The notes under the pieces are model-generated. The model made no database searches. It was not told the DNA's origin and was given only the letters and a program-made list of their open reading frames with translations. Shown here in pieces: positions 1 to 10,679 of a DNA stretch of 64,000 nucleotides. Location of the stretch: NCBI RefSeq assembly GCF_017591425.1, contig NW_024466512.1, forward strand, positions 15,751,001 to 15,815,000, in the 5' to 3' direction. The stretch is from Ochotona curzoniae (Eukaryota > Chordata > Mammalia > Lagomorpha > Ochotonidae). Positions within the stretch are counted from its first letter, which is position 1. Each line of letters opens with the position of its first letter. The position numbers and the translations under genes were made by a program.

Positions 1-2340
1 AGGTCACATGGGAAGAGAGGGGCTTCAGCTGCCAAGGACAAGGCAGATGAGGGGTTAAAAAGCCTCGCTCTGAAGGGAATATCAAGCTTTGTTGGGCAAG
101 CGTGAAAGAATGTTTCTTCCTTTGACCAACAATCAGTCAGCATTTTCTGGTCATCCACCTGGGCTATGCTTGGGCAGGTTTGGCCTGCCTCCTCTTGTGC
201 CTGAAAGTAAGATCTTCCATCTGCTATGCTGATGATAAGGATAGCTTGTTAAAAATACTGGCGACAGACAAGCCATGACGGCCATCCGAAACATGGCTGT
301 GTCTCAGTTAACCTCACAAAAATTTTGGGAGTTACAGTTATATTTCTTAATGAAAGAAGAAAGATAAATACCATTAAAAGGCAATTAATAAAAGGCAATT
401 ATTTGCAATTATATAAAAATTAAAATTAATTAATAAAGGCAATTATTAAAAGGCAAATAATTGACTATTAGTCATGTATTGAGCACTCACTACATACCAA
501 AGACTGTACTAAATAATGGGATACTGGAATAAAATAAAACATGGCACCTGGTCAAACATAGCAAGCTAAAGGTTGCTGTAGGTTTTTTTAATATATATTT
601 CTGTAATTACTTACTTGCTTTTTGTTAGAGATTTAAAAAAAATTAAAAACTAGAGGCAAGAGGCAACTAAAATTTCTGTCTTTACTTCAAAGCTTGCTTT
701 TGAAAGACCTTTGTTAACTTACAAGTCTTTTCATTCTGGCCCAACCTTCTTATTTTTCTGAGTGTCTGGGCTAGCAACATGAGCAAAAATGCTACATTCT
801 AGGGAAGAATTCAGTGCTTGAGCAGGGTAGACCTGGCGAAGCACTATTTGTACCCAACAGCATGCTGGCCCAATGAGTCACAATGTGGTGGTTGCAGAAT
901 CAACTTGGACATGAACTTCAGCTCCACCAAACTCTAGTGGTGATAAGGGGCTACTCGCTGCCCAGAGACCAGCAACTGGCCCAAGTTTTTACCATATCCA
1001 TGATGACAGCCCTTCAGATAAATACCCCCCTTGGTGCAACCAATGACTTGATCACATCCAGAGACACTGCTTGTTTTCATGGCTTCTCACATCTTCAGTT
1101 CTGATGGAAAAGTTGCCAGAGCAATAATTATACTGCAAATTTTAAAGTTCAGTAACCTTGAAGATAGTTCTTCCTCTTGGAAATTTCTGTGTTCTCTTTG
1201 TTGTTTTGAATATGTCATAAAAGAAAAAGTAGCTGAGAAAGACAGGAGGAGAGAGAGTGAGAGAGAAATATGAATGAGTGAGAACACTTTCCAGTGTATG
1301 GAAGCATGTTGAAAGATGGGCAGGGAAAGAGCAGGACACGTTCACTGGCCAGGACAAAACATTTGTTTCAAACAATTGGATGACATTGACCTTGACCACA
1401 ACCCTGTGACCATGGAGATCTGCAGTAGATGGGAAATCCTTCAGACCTTTTGTGCTCTAGTAAATGGCTTTCAACACGGAACCTCTCTTCCCCATAAGAC
1501 CCAGTGACAATTCTTTTCTCATGATATCCTAAGGCTTATGGGAGGATCCCTTGTTCACCTGTGACAAGGCCAAACACAGCCCTGTACCTTTTTGTCTGAA
1601 GCTGCTGACCAGGTTGGACACAGCCTCTCCAGAGTCCTCTTATTTGTCACATGAGTGGTCAGTGGTCAGTTGAAATTGGAGCTTTTTGTTCTCCTGAAAC
1701 TAGGTAATGAGAGAAGCGCTTCTTGGTCTGATAGCTCACTGAGACTTGCCTTGCTTGTGAAATAACCATGACTGTAATTGCTTCATCTGTGACTAATTTG
1801 TCCCTCTTTACTTGACTCCCACAAAAGTTGAAGGGAAAACTGTCTTGCTAAGTTGTTCTGATTTTTAGATCTGAGATGGAACCTGAATATAAATTACTCT
1901 TATTTGGTTTTTGCCTTTGATAAGCTTCCTAGAATTTACGAACCCCACGTGCATTTATGAGAAGCAATGGTTTCTGTGGCATCTCTCCTGTAACAGCTTC
2001 CCAGGCGCACTAAGTTGTGCTGGTTCCTGGCAGGCTGTAAAAAGTGCTCAGATAGAGGTGGGCAGTGCTCCGTGACTGGAGAGAAGTGGAGCGTTCTCCC
2101 TGGGTTCTGGGAGTTTTAAAACGCATGTGGAAAAACAAAGCCATTCTTTTGGTGGGGGATCTCCACCTAGTGGTACTGAAGACTGAGTTGGGATTCCAAG
2201 GATGCCTTGCTATCAACTGTCTCTCAGACATCTCCCACCAGCTGATAATCCAATAAAAAGCTCCATGTCCTTGATGTGCAAATATGATAGCTTCAGAAGA
2301 CGTCTCCCAGCCCCAACTCCCAACCACAGTGCTTCTTTCT

Positions 2341-2383
2341 GTAAAACAAAAACAAAACAAAAACAAAACACAACAAAACCCCC
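2341..2383 (+). repeat. A-rich simple repeat (CAAAA)n
   Basis: This is an imperfect run of CAAAA and CAAAAA units ending in a short C run. It looks like the decayed tail of a retroposon, but I could not recognise an element body beside it. Confidence 0.7.
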
Positions 2384-2795
2384 AAAATTGTGGCGAGGAC
2401 CATCTCCTTTCAAGAGTTTCAAAGTTACCAGAGCAGCCAAAAAGGAGTCCAGCCTAGTTGAGAGAGGCAGTGGAGGAGGCTGCCAGTCTCAGGCCAGCAA
2501 TAAGGGGACTGAAGTGTTGGGCTGATTGCTGCCTCGAAGGCTGTTTATGAAAGCGCAGCCTGGTCTGCCAGTGGGAAGTGATTGAATGAATGTATCAGTT
2601 AGAGGTTTGTCATGACTTTAGTCCTGGCTTCATTTGTACTGGTTCAAACTGCAGGAATTATGCTGGCATCTCTTCCTTTAAAGATTGAGGAAAGGGGCAA
2701 GGGGAAATAAATTGGCAAACAAAACCCAATTGCCAGGGCTGTCAATCCCAGTTTCCAGGGAGTCACAAAGGGTATGATCTTTAACATAAATCACA

Positions 2796-2821
2796 AATGT
2801 GCATAAACTTAAATGCACATT
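2796..2821. repeat. Perfect inverted repeat, 9-bp arms
   Basis: The arms are AATGTGCAT (2796-2804) and ATGCACATT (2813-2821), separated by 8 bases. Both contain the POU-like core ATGCA or TGCAT. It could be a dimeric transcription factor site, a small hairpin or chance. No flanking direct repeat suggests a transposon. Confidence 0.8.
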
Positions 2822-3209
2822 ACAGTAGCTGGAGCCCAGCTAAATTGGTACATTTTTGTTTCAATAGCATTTGATTATTCTTGTGATGTTATTATGATGA
2901 TCATAACTATTGCAATTTGCCAGTGTATAGAGATGGCTTGTCGAAAGCAATGCAGCTCAGAATCAAGAATAACAGAGAGATGATTTGCTGTGCACAGTCA
3001 TTTGGAGGGCAGTTGGTCAGGCACATTCTATTCAGGAAGCTTGGTGTGTTAGGGGACTTGAACACTTACACTGGGCAGAAAGATGTTTTGTAGTTAGACA
3101 GTTTCAGCACACTGGACAAGTTCATCCCCATTACCATGAAGTTCTGTAAACAGACTATATTGTAAACTCATGCTATCCAATTTCACATACTAAGGTCCCT
3201 TTGTGGAGA

Positions 3210-3560
3210 ACAGCCTCTTCCTTTTCCCTCAAAGATCCACTTGGTCACTCGTCTTTCTTCAAGTTTCTCCTGAAGTGTCACCTCATTGGATACCTTGGTC
3301 TTTCCACATTCAGCAGATGGTAAAATTTCCTCCCTAAGATTAAGGTGAACCATTAACATTTATTAACTCCATGCTTATAAAATAGAATAGTAATAGTGAG
3401 GTGTCTTTTTCACACGATATCATACCTACTTGTCTACTTGTCACCTGCTTTGTCAGACTGTAGGTGATGTAAAGACGGAAGATTGCCCTGCTCAACGTCC
3501 TGCCCACAGCACCATGATGGCAGTTGGTGTACATTTAACAAATATTGGTTCAATACATTT
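3210..3560 (+). mobile_element. L2 LINE 3' fragment (+)
   Basis: The text reads like the 3' end of L2: a segment resembling the 'tcacctcattgga' and 'ccttgg' part of the ORF2 end and 3' UTR, a 'gtaggtgatgtaaag' segment, and a tail resembling 'ttaacaaatattggttca'. It is diverged and its edges are soft. L2 stopped moving before the placental radiation, so this is ancestral sequence. Confidence 0.55.
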
Positions 3561-3660
3561 CTTTCTCATTGTGAGTAGAAAAGTTGCCACAGAATTGTGG
3601 CCAAAGTTAAAGTGAAATTATTATTCAAGTACTTTTAAGGAACTATACACATACCAAGTG

Positions 3661-3995
3661 TTTTTTTTTTTTAAAGATTTATTTTATTATTTTTTTTATT
3701 GGAAAGGCGGATATACAGAGAGGAGAGACAGAGAGGAAGATCTTCTGTCCGATGATTCACTCCCCCAGGCGGCCGCAATGGCCGATGCTATGCCAATCCG
3801 AAGCCAGGAGCCTCTTCCGGGTCTCCCACGTGGGTGCAGGGTCCCAAAGCTTTGGGCCGTCCTCGACTGCTTTCCCTGGCCACAGGCGGGGAGCTGGAAG
3901 GGAAGCTGGGCCGCCAGGATTAGAACCGGTGCCCATATGGGATCCCGGGCGTGCAAGGCGAGGACCTTTAGCCACTGCGCCACTGCGCCGGGCCC
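3661..3995 (-). mobile_element. CSINE (lagomorph C repeat), full length, young
   Basis: Read on the minus strand this is a full-length tRNA-derived SINE. The head (GGGCCCGGCGCAGTGG) is at the right edge, the GGATCCCATATGGG core lies at about 3935-3950, and the (A)n tail appears as poly(T) at 3661-3674. CpG dinucleotides in the body are largely kept, which marks a recent insertion. Flanking copies of a target site, ACCAAGTGTTTTT (from 3653) and ACTAAGTGTTTTT (3996-4008), differ by one base. The SINE is non-coding, and the long open frames across it on both strands are artefacts. It would have been mobilised by L1 enzymes. Confidence 0.95.
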
Positions 3996-4008
3996 ACTAA
4001 GTGTTTTT

Positions 4009-5687
4009 ATTATCTCCTGTCGGACGGAGAGAACTTGGGGAAGACATGGCACGCCTGCTCACAGCCGTGAGTGGAGTCTGGGAGCCTGGAATTCTGCTGA
4101 GCGTGTCTTCCATATTACATTCTACTATGAGCAAAAAAGGGAAAGCTCTTGCCATATTTGAAAAATGTAATGTCTGGAGAGAGAGAAGAATGGCATGATA
4201 GAGGGATGCCTCGGAACAAAGTCTGTATTTGAGAAACTCTGTTTGAGAACATGATTCCGTCATGCTCTCGTTCCTATCTGGCACGGCAGCTTCTGAAATC
4301 CTTTGTCTTTCCCTTATTAGAAGGCCAGTGGGGAGGAGTGGGGTTGCCATGTGATGTTTCCTCTTCCAAATAAATGAAGGAAAGCAGGAGGCAGCAGGGA
4401 GGTGGGAGAGAGGCCAGGGAGGAAGCCCCTTGGTGAGGGCACTCGTAGGCCACTGTGTGTTACAGCTCATTGTAGTGGATCCTCGGGCATGGACAACCTT
4501 CATCTCTCTCTACTCCTGACACAGGTACACATGGGAGGCTAGAACGGGGCAATGCCACTACGAAATGAGAGAGAAAAAGTCCCCAGGAGTCCCAAAGCTG
4601 TCTGAGTCTTGGTCCTAGCACCAGGATTCATCCCATGAACTTTGCTTGAAGCTTCATGATTAGTAGGAAAATCTTTAGCAAAATAACCTACTTTAAGATC
4701 TTTAGTTCCATCCTTTGCTGTGGATATATGTTATCGTGGTAGGGGCAGGACCAGAGAGGGGGTACTTTCTGTGGCCAAAAAAAAACCAGAGCAGGACAAC
4801 CCCAGCTGCTGAGGCTCATGCGAGTAGAACTGTCTTCCTCATCATTGAAACTGTTGGGATGAAGCAGGGAGCTAGGAAGGAGGATGACCACCACATGTAC
4901 ACACACCGGCTCAAGCCCCCTGCCTGTGAGATGAGCCCCTCAGCTCCCTGCAGGTTTAGCGATGACTGCATGTGATGGGCCTGTATCGTTATCGACATAT
5001 GTAGAGCAAAAATGAATGGATGAATGAGTTCTCTTGGAAAGCACCCACACAGAAGGAAAGTGGGTTTTATTGCAAGGAAGGAGTGTTGCAGGAGGGTAGC
5101 AGTAGATGTGGAAAGGAAGGAGACTGACTTGTAGAAGAGGAGGACGAGGCCCCCATTAACCCAGGGGCCCAATCCTCCTCCAAGAAATCAACCAGCCAAT
5201 CTGTTCCTTCTCTGGGGAGTCAGGCAGGAATGGTAGGCTTGGGGAGCTGGTTTTCCTTTCTGGGGTTCATGGGGTAATCTCTGGTGTAGCTTCTTCCCCT
5301 GCTGAGTGCTGGAGGAAGGGCCCTGGAGGAGGTGAGAGAAGGCATTCTGGTTGCTCACTAACAAGGTGTGGACTGAATAAGTGCTCTTTCTTCCTCGCAC
5401 CCTTGCACCCTTCCAGGACTGGCAGGGAGGCTGTCCACCCAGGGCTGCTCTGATATTTCTATGGGGCAACCAGGGCAGCAGAAGAGAGCCAAGGCCTGTG
5501 AGATTGGATCATGGCTTGCAGTCACTACCTCATCAATAAAGTTCTTTGATATTGCCATTTTAAAAAATTTTAAAAAATTACTATGGCTTTTCATGATATA
5601 GTTTCCATGATATGGGGGTCATATTTTGAAAGTTCATGTAAATTGCTTATTTTGGTTAATATTATGTGCTTTATGTAATCTGTAGCC
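4009..5687. other. Unique non-coding stretch
   Basis: I see no recognisable repeat or gene. Open frames of up to 168 codons occur on the minus strand (about 3997-4503), but their translations are low in recognisable sequence, overlap the SINE edge, and have no splice or promoter context. Confidence 0.5.
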
Positions 5688-5700
5688 ACATAGTTGTCTT

Positions 5701-6016
5701 TTTTTAAAAAAAGATTTGTTGTTATTGAAAAGGCAGATTTGCAGGGAGAAAAGGCAGAAAAAGATCATCTGTGCTGGTCCACTCCCCAAGTGGCTGCAGT
5801 GGCTGGAACTGAACTGATCTGAAGCCAGGAACCAGGAGCTTCTTTCAGGTCTCCCACATGGATGCAGGGTCTCAAGGCTTTGGGCTGTCCTCCACTGCTT
5901 TCCCAGGCCATAGGCTTGATGCAAAGTGGAGTAGCTGGGATATGAACCAACACCCATATGGGATCCTGGCATGTGCAAGTGCAATGTTTTAGCCACTGAG
6001 CCATCACGGTGGGCCT
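5701..6016 (-). mobile_element. CSINE (-), older copy
   Basis: A C repeat reads on the minus strand from a degraded head near 6016 (GGCCCACCGTGATGG) to a T-rich tail at 5701. The CCCATATGGGATCC core is at about 5953-5967. It is flanked by ACATAGTTGTCTT (5688-5700) and GCATAGTCTTCTT (6018-6030), a diverged target-site duplication. It directly abuts the next C repeat. Confidence 0.92.
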
Positions 6017-6030
6017 GGCATAGTCTTCTT

Positions 6031-6308
6031 TTTTTTTAAAGATTTATTTTTATTTAAAAGGCAGATATACAGGGAGGAGGAGAGACAGAAAGATTTTCTG
6101 TCTGATGATTCACTGCCCAAGTGACCACAACCACCGGTACTGTGCTGATCTGAAGCTGGGAGCCAGGAGCTCTTCTGGGTCTCTCACACAGGTGCAGGGT
6201 CCCAAGGTTTTGGGTCGTCCTCGACTGCTTTCCTAGGTCACAGGCAGGAAGTTTGATGGGAAGCGAGGTCATCATATGGGATCCTGGTTTGTGCAAGGCG
6301 AGGCACCT
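6031..6308 (-). mobile_element. CSINE (-), 5'-truncated, back to back with previous copy
   Basis: A second C repeat lies in the same orientation immediately right of the first. Its head is missing: the sequence stops after the GTGCAAGGCGAGG portion. The flanks GGCATAGTCTTCT (6017-6029) and GGCATAATCTTCT (6309-6321) form its target-site duplication. The left copy is also the right-hand target copy of the neighbouring SINE. Confidence 0.92.
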
Positions 6309-6321
6309 GGCATAATCTTCT

Positions 6322-7925
6322 AAGTGGACAGAATTATCTGTGAAGCTGAGCCACATTTGCTTTGACTCCTACTCACCATTGACTTGACTGGCATTCCTTG
6401 AATGTCATTGGCATCAGAGGTACATGACTCCGGGTCCTCTGGCTGCCACAGACTCATGATCATTACATGCATTTGAAGCAGAGAGCTCCTTCCGTTCCTT
6501 GCTCTTCATTGTCCCAACTGACCCTCATCCCCCTTCTTTGTTCCTTGATGTTTTGAGCTGACTTTTTAAAATGAGAAATTTAAGGGCACAGCAAGCACTC
6601 ATGGAATTCTTCAGGAAATCTCTGAGTTCAATAAAAGATCCTTCATTGTTTGACTTCTACATTCCTGGCAACCCTGATTCTCAACATCCCTAGAACAATG
6701 CAGGTATAAGAAGGAAAAGTTCCTTTTAGATAGGTCTTTTTCTAATAGCATGCCGTAATCCTCCCAGTGGGTATCGGCTAAGTTACTCGCACGCTGATAG
6801 TATGTTGGTGAAAAAAATCTAGGGAGAACACTTCTTCATCGTTTACTTCTTCGTTGGTCTTGATAATTAGCTTTATAGTTGCTGGCCCAGTGTTGGCCAT
6901 TTTAGCTATTGGCCATTTTAGAAGCATTCAGTTGTTGGCCATTTTAGTTGTGCCGTTTTAGAAGTATCCTGGATTCTAGAGAAACAGTAGATGTTGACAA
7001 ATGCTAGGTCCATATAGCAATCATAATGCATAATCCCGTTGGTGTTTCTGTGTGGTGTTCCTGCTTTCTTTGTAGGGTCCAAACAATGCAGTCAAGTGCA
7101 AGTAGCCCTGGTTGTAGCTGTTGGGAGTAAACACTGGTTATGCTGAGAAAGAAATTACTTGACTCTTTATATCACAATGTCATCATCACGCTTTGGGGCA
7201 GAAGCCAGGAGCTGCTAGCCTTGCAGGACCCACAACCTGTTTGAAGGACATGTCTCAGGCTTTGCTTCCAGCAGTTGCCGTATCTTTATCTGGAAACTGC
7301 AAGCTCAGAACAGGGAGTTCCTTAGCACACTGAACATGTGTTTGGGAGTAAGCGTGAGAAATGGGCATCAGTCTGCTAGTGGAGATGACTGGAATCAAGG
7401 TTGTCTTCCTGGAAAGGAAAAGAATGTCAGATATGAGACGGAGCGGTGGTAAGCTCGGTAGGGAAGTTTAATGAGGTCGACGTCCCACAGGCCAATTGAG
7501 TCTGTCCAGTCTGCATTCTGACAGTTTCATACGGCTACGGTGTCACTTCTTCCAGCTCTTTCTCTTCTCCATCCTCTTTTCTGGACAGAGGACTTGTTGG
7601 TGTAAACTTCTTCCCCAGGTTTTATCAATGTTATCACACTGAGTAGCCCCCTTGATGCTGTGACAAGGATGTTCTCCTGGGATGTCTTGAAGGCTGGGAC
7701 CACCCCTAAAGCTGTCCAGGCAGGACTTTGATGTGCCAGTGCCTGGCTGCTGTCAGGGAGTGTCTTCCTGCAGGAAGCTTGGGCTTCCGCTTTGGGTCCC
7801 TTCACATGAAGCCTAATGTCTGCTACCTAATGAGTCTCAAAGGGAAAGCGTCACTTCCTTTGCATTCATTTATTCTGTCTCTGAGTAGCTTTGGGTATCT
7901 ATCAATATCTATATAGCTGTATATA
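6322..7925. other. Unique non-coding stretch with motif cluster
   Basis: No gene or known repeat is recognised. The stretch contains a short cluster of TTGGCCATTTTAG copies at 6893-6961, listed separately. Confidence 0.5.
6893..6961 (-). promoter_or_regulatory. Cluster of YY1-like motifs (candidate)
   Basis: TTGGCCATTTTAG occurs at 6893-6905, 6909-6921 and 6935-6947, and a one-base variant core (TGCCGTTTTAG) ends at 6961. GCCATTTT is the reverse complement of AAAATGGC, which fits the YY1 site AAnATGGC. Three exact copies in 55 bp is a dense cluster. Whether it binds YY1 is inference; it may simply be a small local duplication. Confidence 0.4.
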
Positions 7926-7929
7926 TAAC

Positions 7930-8940
7930 TAATCAACATTATTGCGATTATTTACATAAGATACAATATACTCAGTTTAGGTTTTGTCATTTTGGTAAAA
8001 GGACACTCATGAAACTATTAGCTTAGTAAGAACACAGAACATCATCATAACCCCCGCAAATGCTTTCCTGCCTCATTGCCCTCAATCTCCATCCTCAGTT
8101 TCAGTAACACCTGCTTTTGTCACCATAGATTAGTTTTATCTATTTGGGATTTTAAGTGAATAGATACTATTGAACATATTCTTTTATTCTGGCTTTGTTT
8201 ACTTAACCAGTAATTTCTAAGATTCCTCCATGTTTCTAAGGGTATCAGTAGTTCTTTTGATTTTTGTAGAGTGCTCTATTGAAAACACCCACTGCTGTCT
8301 GCTCATTTCTTTACCTGGTAATGGGCTGATTAGTCAGCTTTGCATCAGATTAGCAAAAAGGACCTTATAAGGAAGGAAGGTTCATTTTGGCTTATGGCTT
8401 ATGCTTCTTTATGCTGCTGACAAATCAATGCACATCAGGAATCATAAAGAGATTTCCCTTTGTTTCTTTTTCTGGAAGCTTTCTTGGCCATAAAAATTCA
8501 TAATGTATTTCAGGTTTTTATCTTATTTTTTTTTTTTAACATGATGTAAGGAAAAGGTAAAAACTGTTTAAGGTAAAGGTAATTTCTCTGGTATTTATAT
8601 CTGGTTATTATAGCACCAATGGCAAAATTATTAAAAGTAATTTCACCATAAATATGTGACCCTGTTCTTGAGTTTTCTGATCTGTTCCATTAACTTATAT
8701 ATGATTTTATTTAGGCTAATACGTGCTTTTATTACTGTATCTTTGAATTACTTCTTGATATCAGGTAATTTATTTGCTTTTTGCTTTTTCCTTTTAAGAA
8801 CTGCTAAACTATGCTAGTCTTGTGCATTCCCATATAACTTTTGGACCTGATTTTTTTTTTTAATGTAGAAAAAAGCCTCTCTGGGTTTTAAGTAGAATTA
8901 TGTTGGCTTCATAACTCTTAGCTTCGTCCTGGGGTCATTA
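7930..8940 (-). mobile_element. Old L1 (-), 3' UTR and ORF2 end, with internal break
   Basis: Read on the minus strand, 8500-8940 resembles the 3' part of L1 ORF2 and 7930-8330 resembles an old L1M-type 3' UTR. Familiar antisense stretches include 'ctgttccatt' with 'attactgtatctttga' and 'tccatgtttctaa' with 'tcagtagttc'. About 150 bases at 8336-8490 do not fit and may be an insertion or poorly conserved L1. All frames are broken. Confidence 0.7.
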
Positions 8941-9156
8941 GGGAGTTAACCAGTGGACGGAAGCTCTCTATCTTCGTCTCCTTCTTGCTCTCAACCCTTT
9001 CAAACTTCTAAGTAAGCCTTAAAAAAATCCCACATTTTAAATGTAATTATTTCCATTTTAGGGGGAAAAGTAGTATACAGAAATTTCTACCCTCCCATCT
9101 ATTTAGTATGTTACACATATGTTGAAAGAAAGTTTGTAGGGAACTTTCCAAAATAT

Positions 9157-9450
9157 GTTTATTTGAAAGTCAACATTATAGAAAGAAGGAGAGAAAGATC
9201 TTCCATCACTTCCTGGATTGCCTCGACAGCTGGAGATGAGCCAATCTAAAGCCAGGATCCAGGAGCTTCTTCTGGGTCTCCCATGTGGGTGCAGGGTCCA
9301 AGGACTTGAGCCATCCTGCAGGGCTTTCCCAGGCCATAGACAGGGAGCTGGATTGGCGTTGGAGCATCCCTGACACAAACTCATGCCCATATGGGGTGGC
9401 AGCATGCCATAGGTGAAGGCTTAGCCTACTAAGCCACAGGATCAGGTTCC
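9157..9450 (-). mobile_element. CSINE (-), old
   Basis: A diverged C repeat on the minus strand. The recognisable parts are the AGCCAGGATCCAGGAGCTTC block near 9251-9270, the CCCATGTGGGTGCAGGGTCC block, and the head region ending in CTAAGCCAC near 9430. CpGs are largely lost, which fits an older insertion. Confidence 0.88.
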
Positions 9451-10052
9451 CCCCTTTAATTGATTGAACGTTTTTTTTTTTTTTTTCCCTGTCTGTACTT
9501 TCCAGTTTTCTCTAATGAATACACATTCATTCAGTACTAAAGCCAAAAATACCATCACATAAAAGGCCTAAGTCCTGCCAAATTAATCTGGCCATCAATT
9601 ATTGGCACCTTCTAATATTTGATTCACAGAGCCAAATCCATAAGACTTTGAGTGGAACTTTTGAATGACAGCAACCAGTAAACAAAGCATCCCTCTGCTG
9701 GCCTGCGTAGCCAAAAGTTTACTGATCAATCTGAGCTGACAAAATCGTTCATCAGAACTCCACTTCTCCAGTGTGTTTATTCCAAAAAGAAGGCCTGTTA
9801 TTCACTTGTCACAAGGTGGCACGTGGAGCCAGAGCAAACAGGCACCAGACACACCGCGGCTCAAGGCTGAGGTTCTTTCTGGATGCTGACAGTGATGTGT
9901 GCTTTCTCTAGGCATCATGATGGAATTGCTTTCCTTCGAGAAATGACAGCACAAATTTTCTGGCCTTAATCTCCCAACTCTTCTTTCGTGTGAGAGAGTG
10001 AGAAACCAGGTTATAGGCCTTAACTTATATCTCATTTATACCATTTCCCCAG
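9451..10052. other. Unique non-coding stretch
   Basis: A poly(T) run lies at about 9471-9486. The rest has no recognisable repeat or gene. It ends in the pyrimidine-rich CATTTCCCCAG at 10042-10052, which reads like a splice acceptor for the candidate exon that follows. Confidence 0.45.
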
Positions 10053-10227
10053 TTTCTCTTTACCCGAAGCCTTGGTTTGAAGAAAATGTCAAGCAGCCAC
10101 CATGGGCCGCACTGTGCTGCTGCAAGACCAGGACCGGGGCCTGTGCACACTTGACAGCTGTGAATTGTCCTAGGAGGGGGGTTTGGGAGAGTGTGGGTGG
10201 GGGGACCGCTGAGAAAATACATTACAG
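10053..10227 (+). other. Candidate exon with Kozak ATG and tandem donors
   Basis: The segment starts after CATTTCCCCAG, a plausible acceptor, and ends at ACAG|GTAAGG, an exact consensus donor (GT at 10228). A second exact donor, GCAG|GTAAGG, follows 50 bp later (GT at 10278). Inside is GCCACCATGG, a perfect Kozak context with the A of ATG at 10102. That start opens a 23-codon frame ending in TAG at 10171-10173. The frame is too short to call a gene, and I recognise no homologue. It could be a 5' exon of a non-coding RNA, an untranslated first coding exon with an upstream ORF, or coincidence. Nothing else nearby shows exon structure. Confidence 0.25.
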
Positions 10228-10359
10228 GTAAGGAATGACTTCTGGGAGATTCCAAGGACTGGCCATTGCAATTGCAGGTAAGGGAGGGGGCTGAGACTGG
10301 ATGGCTTGAATGGAGGGAAGCCGAAGGACATATCTACTTCAGACTGTGGTAGCTGCCTA

Positions 10360-10645
10360 TGTGGAAGACCTGGGCTGGGCTAGCTGGCATTGATAGCAGC
10401 CCACTGGCATGCATGAATGCTAGAGTTGAGGGGCCTGCCTGGCAGGACCAGTGAGAGTTAGGTCAGGGGGTGACCCATATGAGGCTGGGCCATATCACTA
10501 ACAGGCACACAGGAGTACTGGGCAGGTTCTGTGGGGGGAATCTGTGGGCTCATCCCTGTGGGGCTGCCATACCTACTGGTTTGCACAAGAGCTCACCCAG
10601 TCAGTGGTCTATATGGGTGTGCATCCTTCTCAACTATATAATCAA
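10360..10645 (+). repeat. Degenerate GC-rich lagomorph repeat (+ sense)
   Basis: The stretch is made of loosely repeated phrases such as GCTGGGC, CACTAACAGGCACACAGGAG, TACTGGTTTGCACAAGAG and CACCCAGTCAGTGG. These recur at 31.15-31.6 kb and, inverted, at 30.3-31.1 kb. I believe it is a lagomorph-specific interspersed repeat with internal degenerate tandem structure, possibly an L1 5' region, but I cannot name it. It ends in an A-rich tail at 10640-10675. Confidence 0.5.
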
Positions 10646-10679
10646 CATCAAAAATTAAATAAAATATTAAAAAATAGGC

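Larger units (their letters stand above)
1..3205. other. Non-coding stretch, no gene recognised
   Basis: All frames are broken by frequent stops, and the few short open frames resemble nothing known. An AT-rich patch lies at about 390-470. A perfect 9-bp inverted repeat at 2796-2821 sits in a segment (about 2640-2960) that looks like unique, possibly conserved sequence. An A-rich run is listed separately. I see no splice-flanked open frame or RNA gene. Confidence 0.6.

Noticed and set aside
883..1507. Cluster of short open frames on both strands
   Set aside because: All are under 90 codons, overlap in different frames, resemble nothing known and lack splice signals.
3997..4503. 168-codon minus-strand frame
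   Set aside because: Its composition looks random, it matches no domain I know, and its 3' end runs to the SINE edge.
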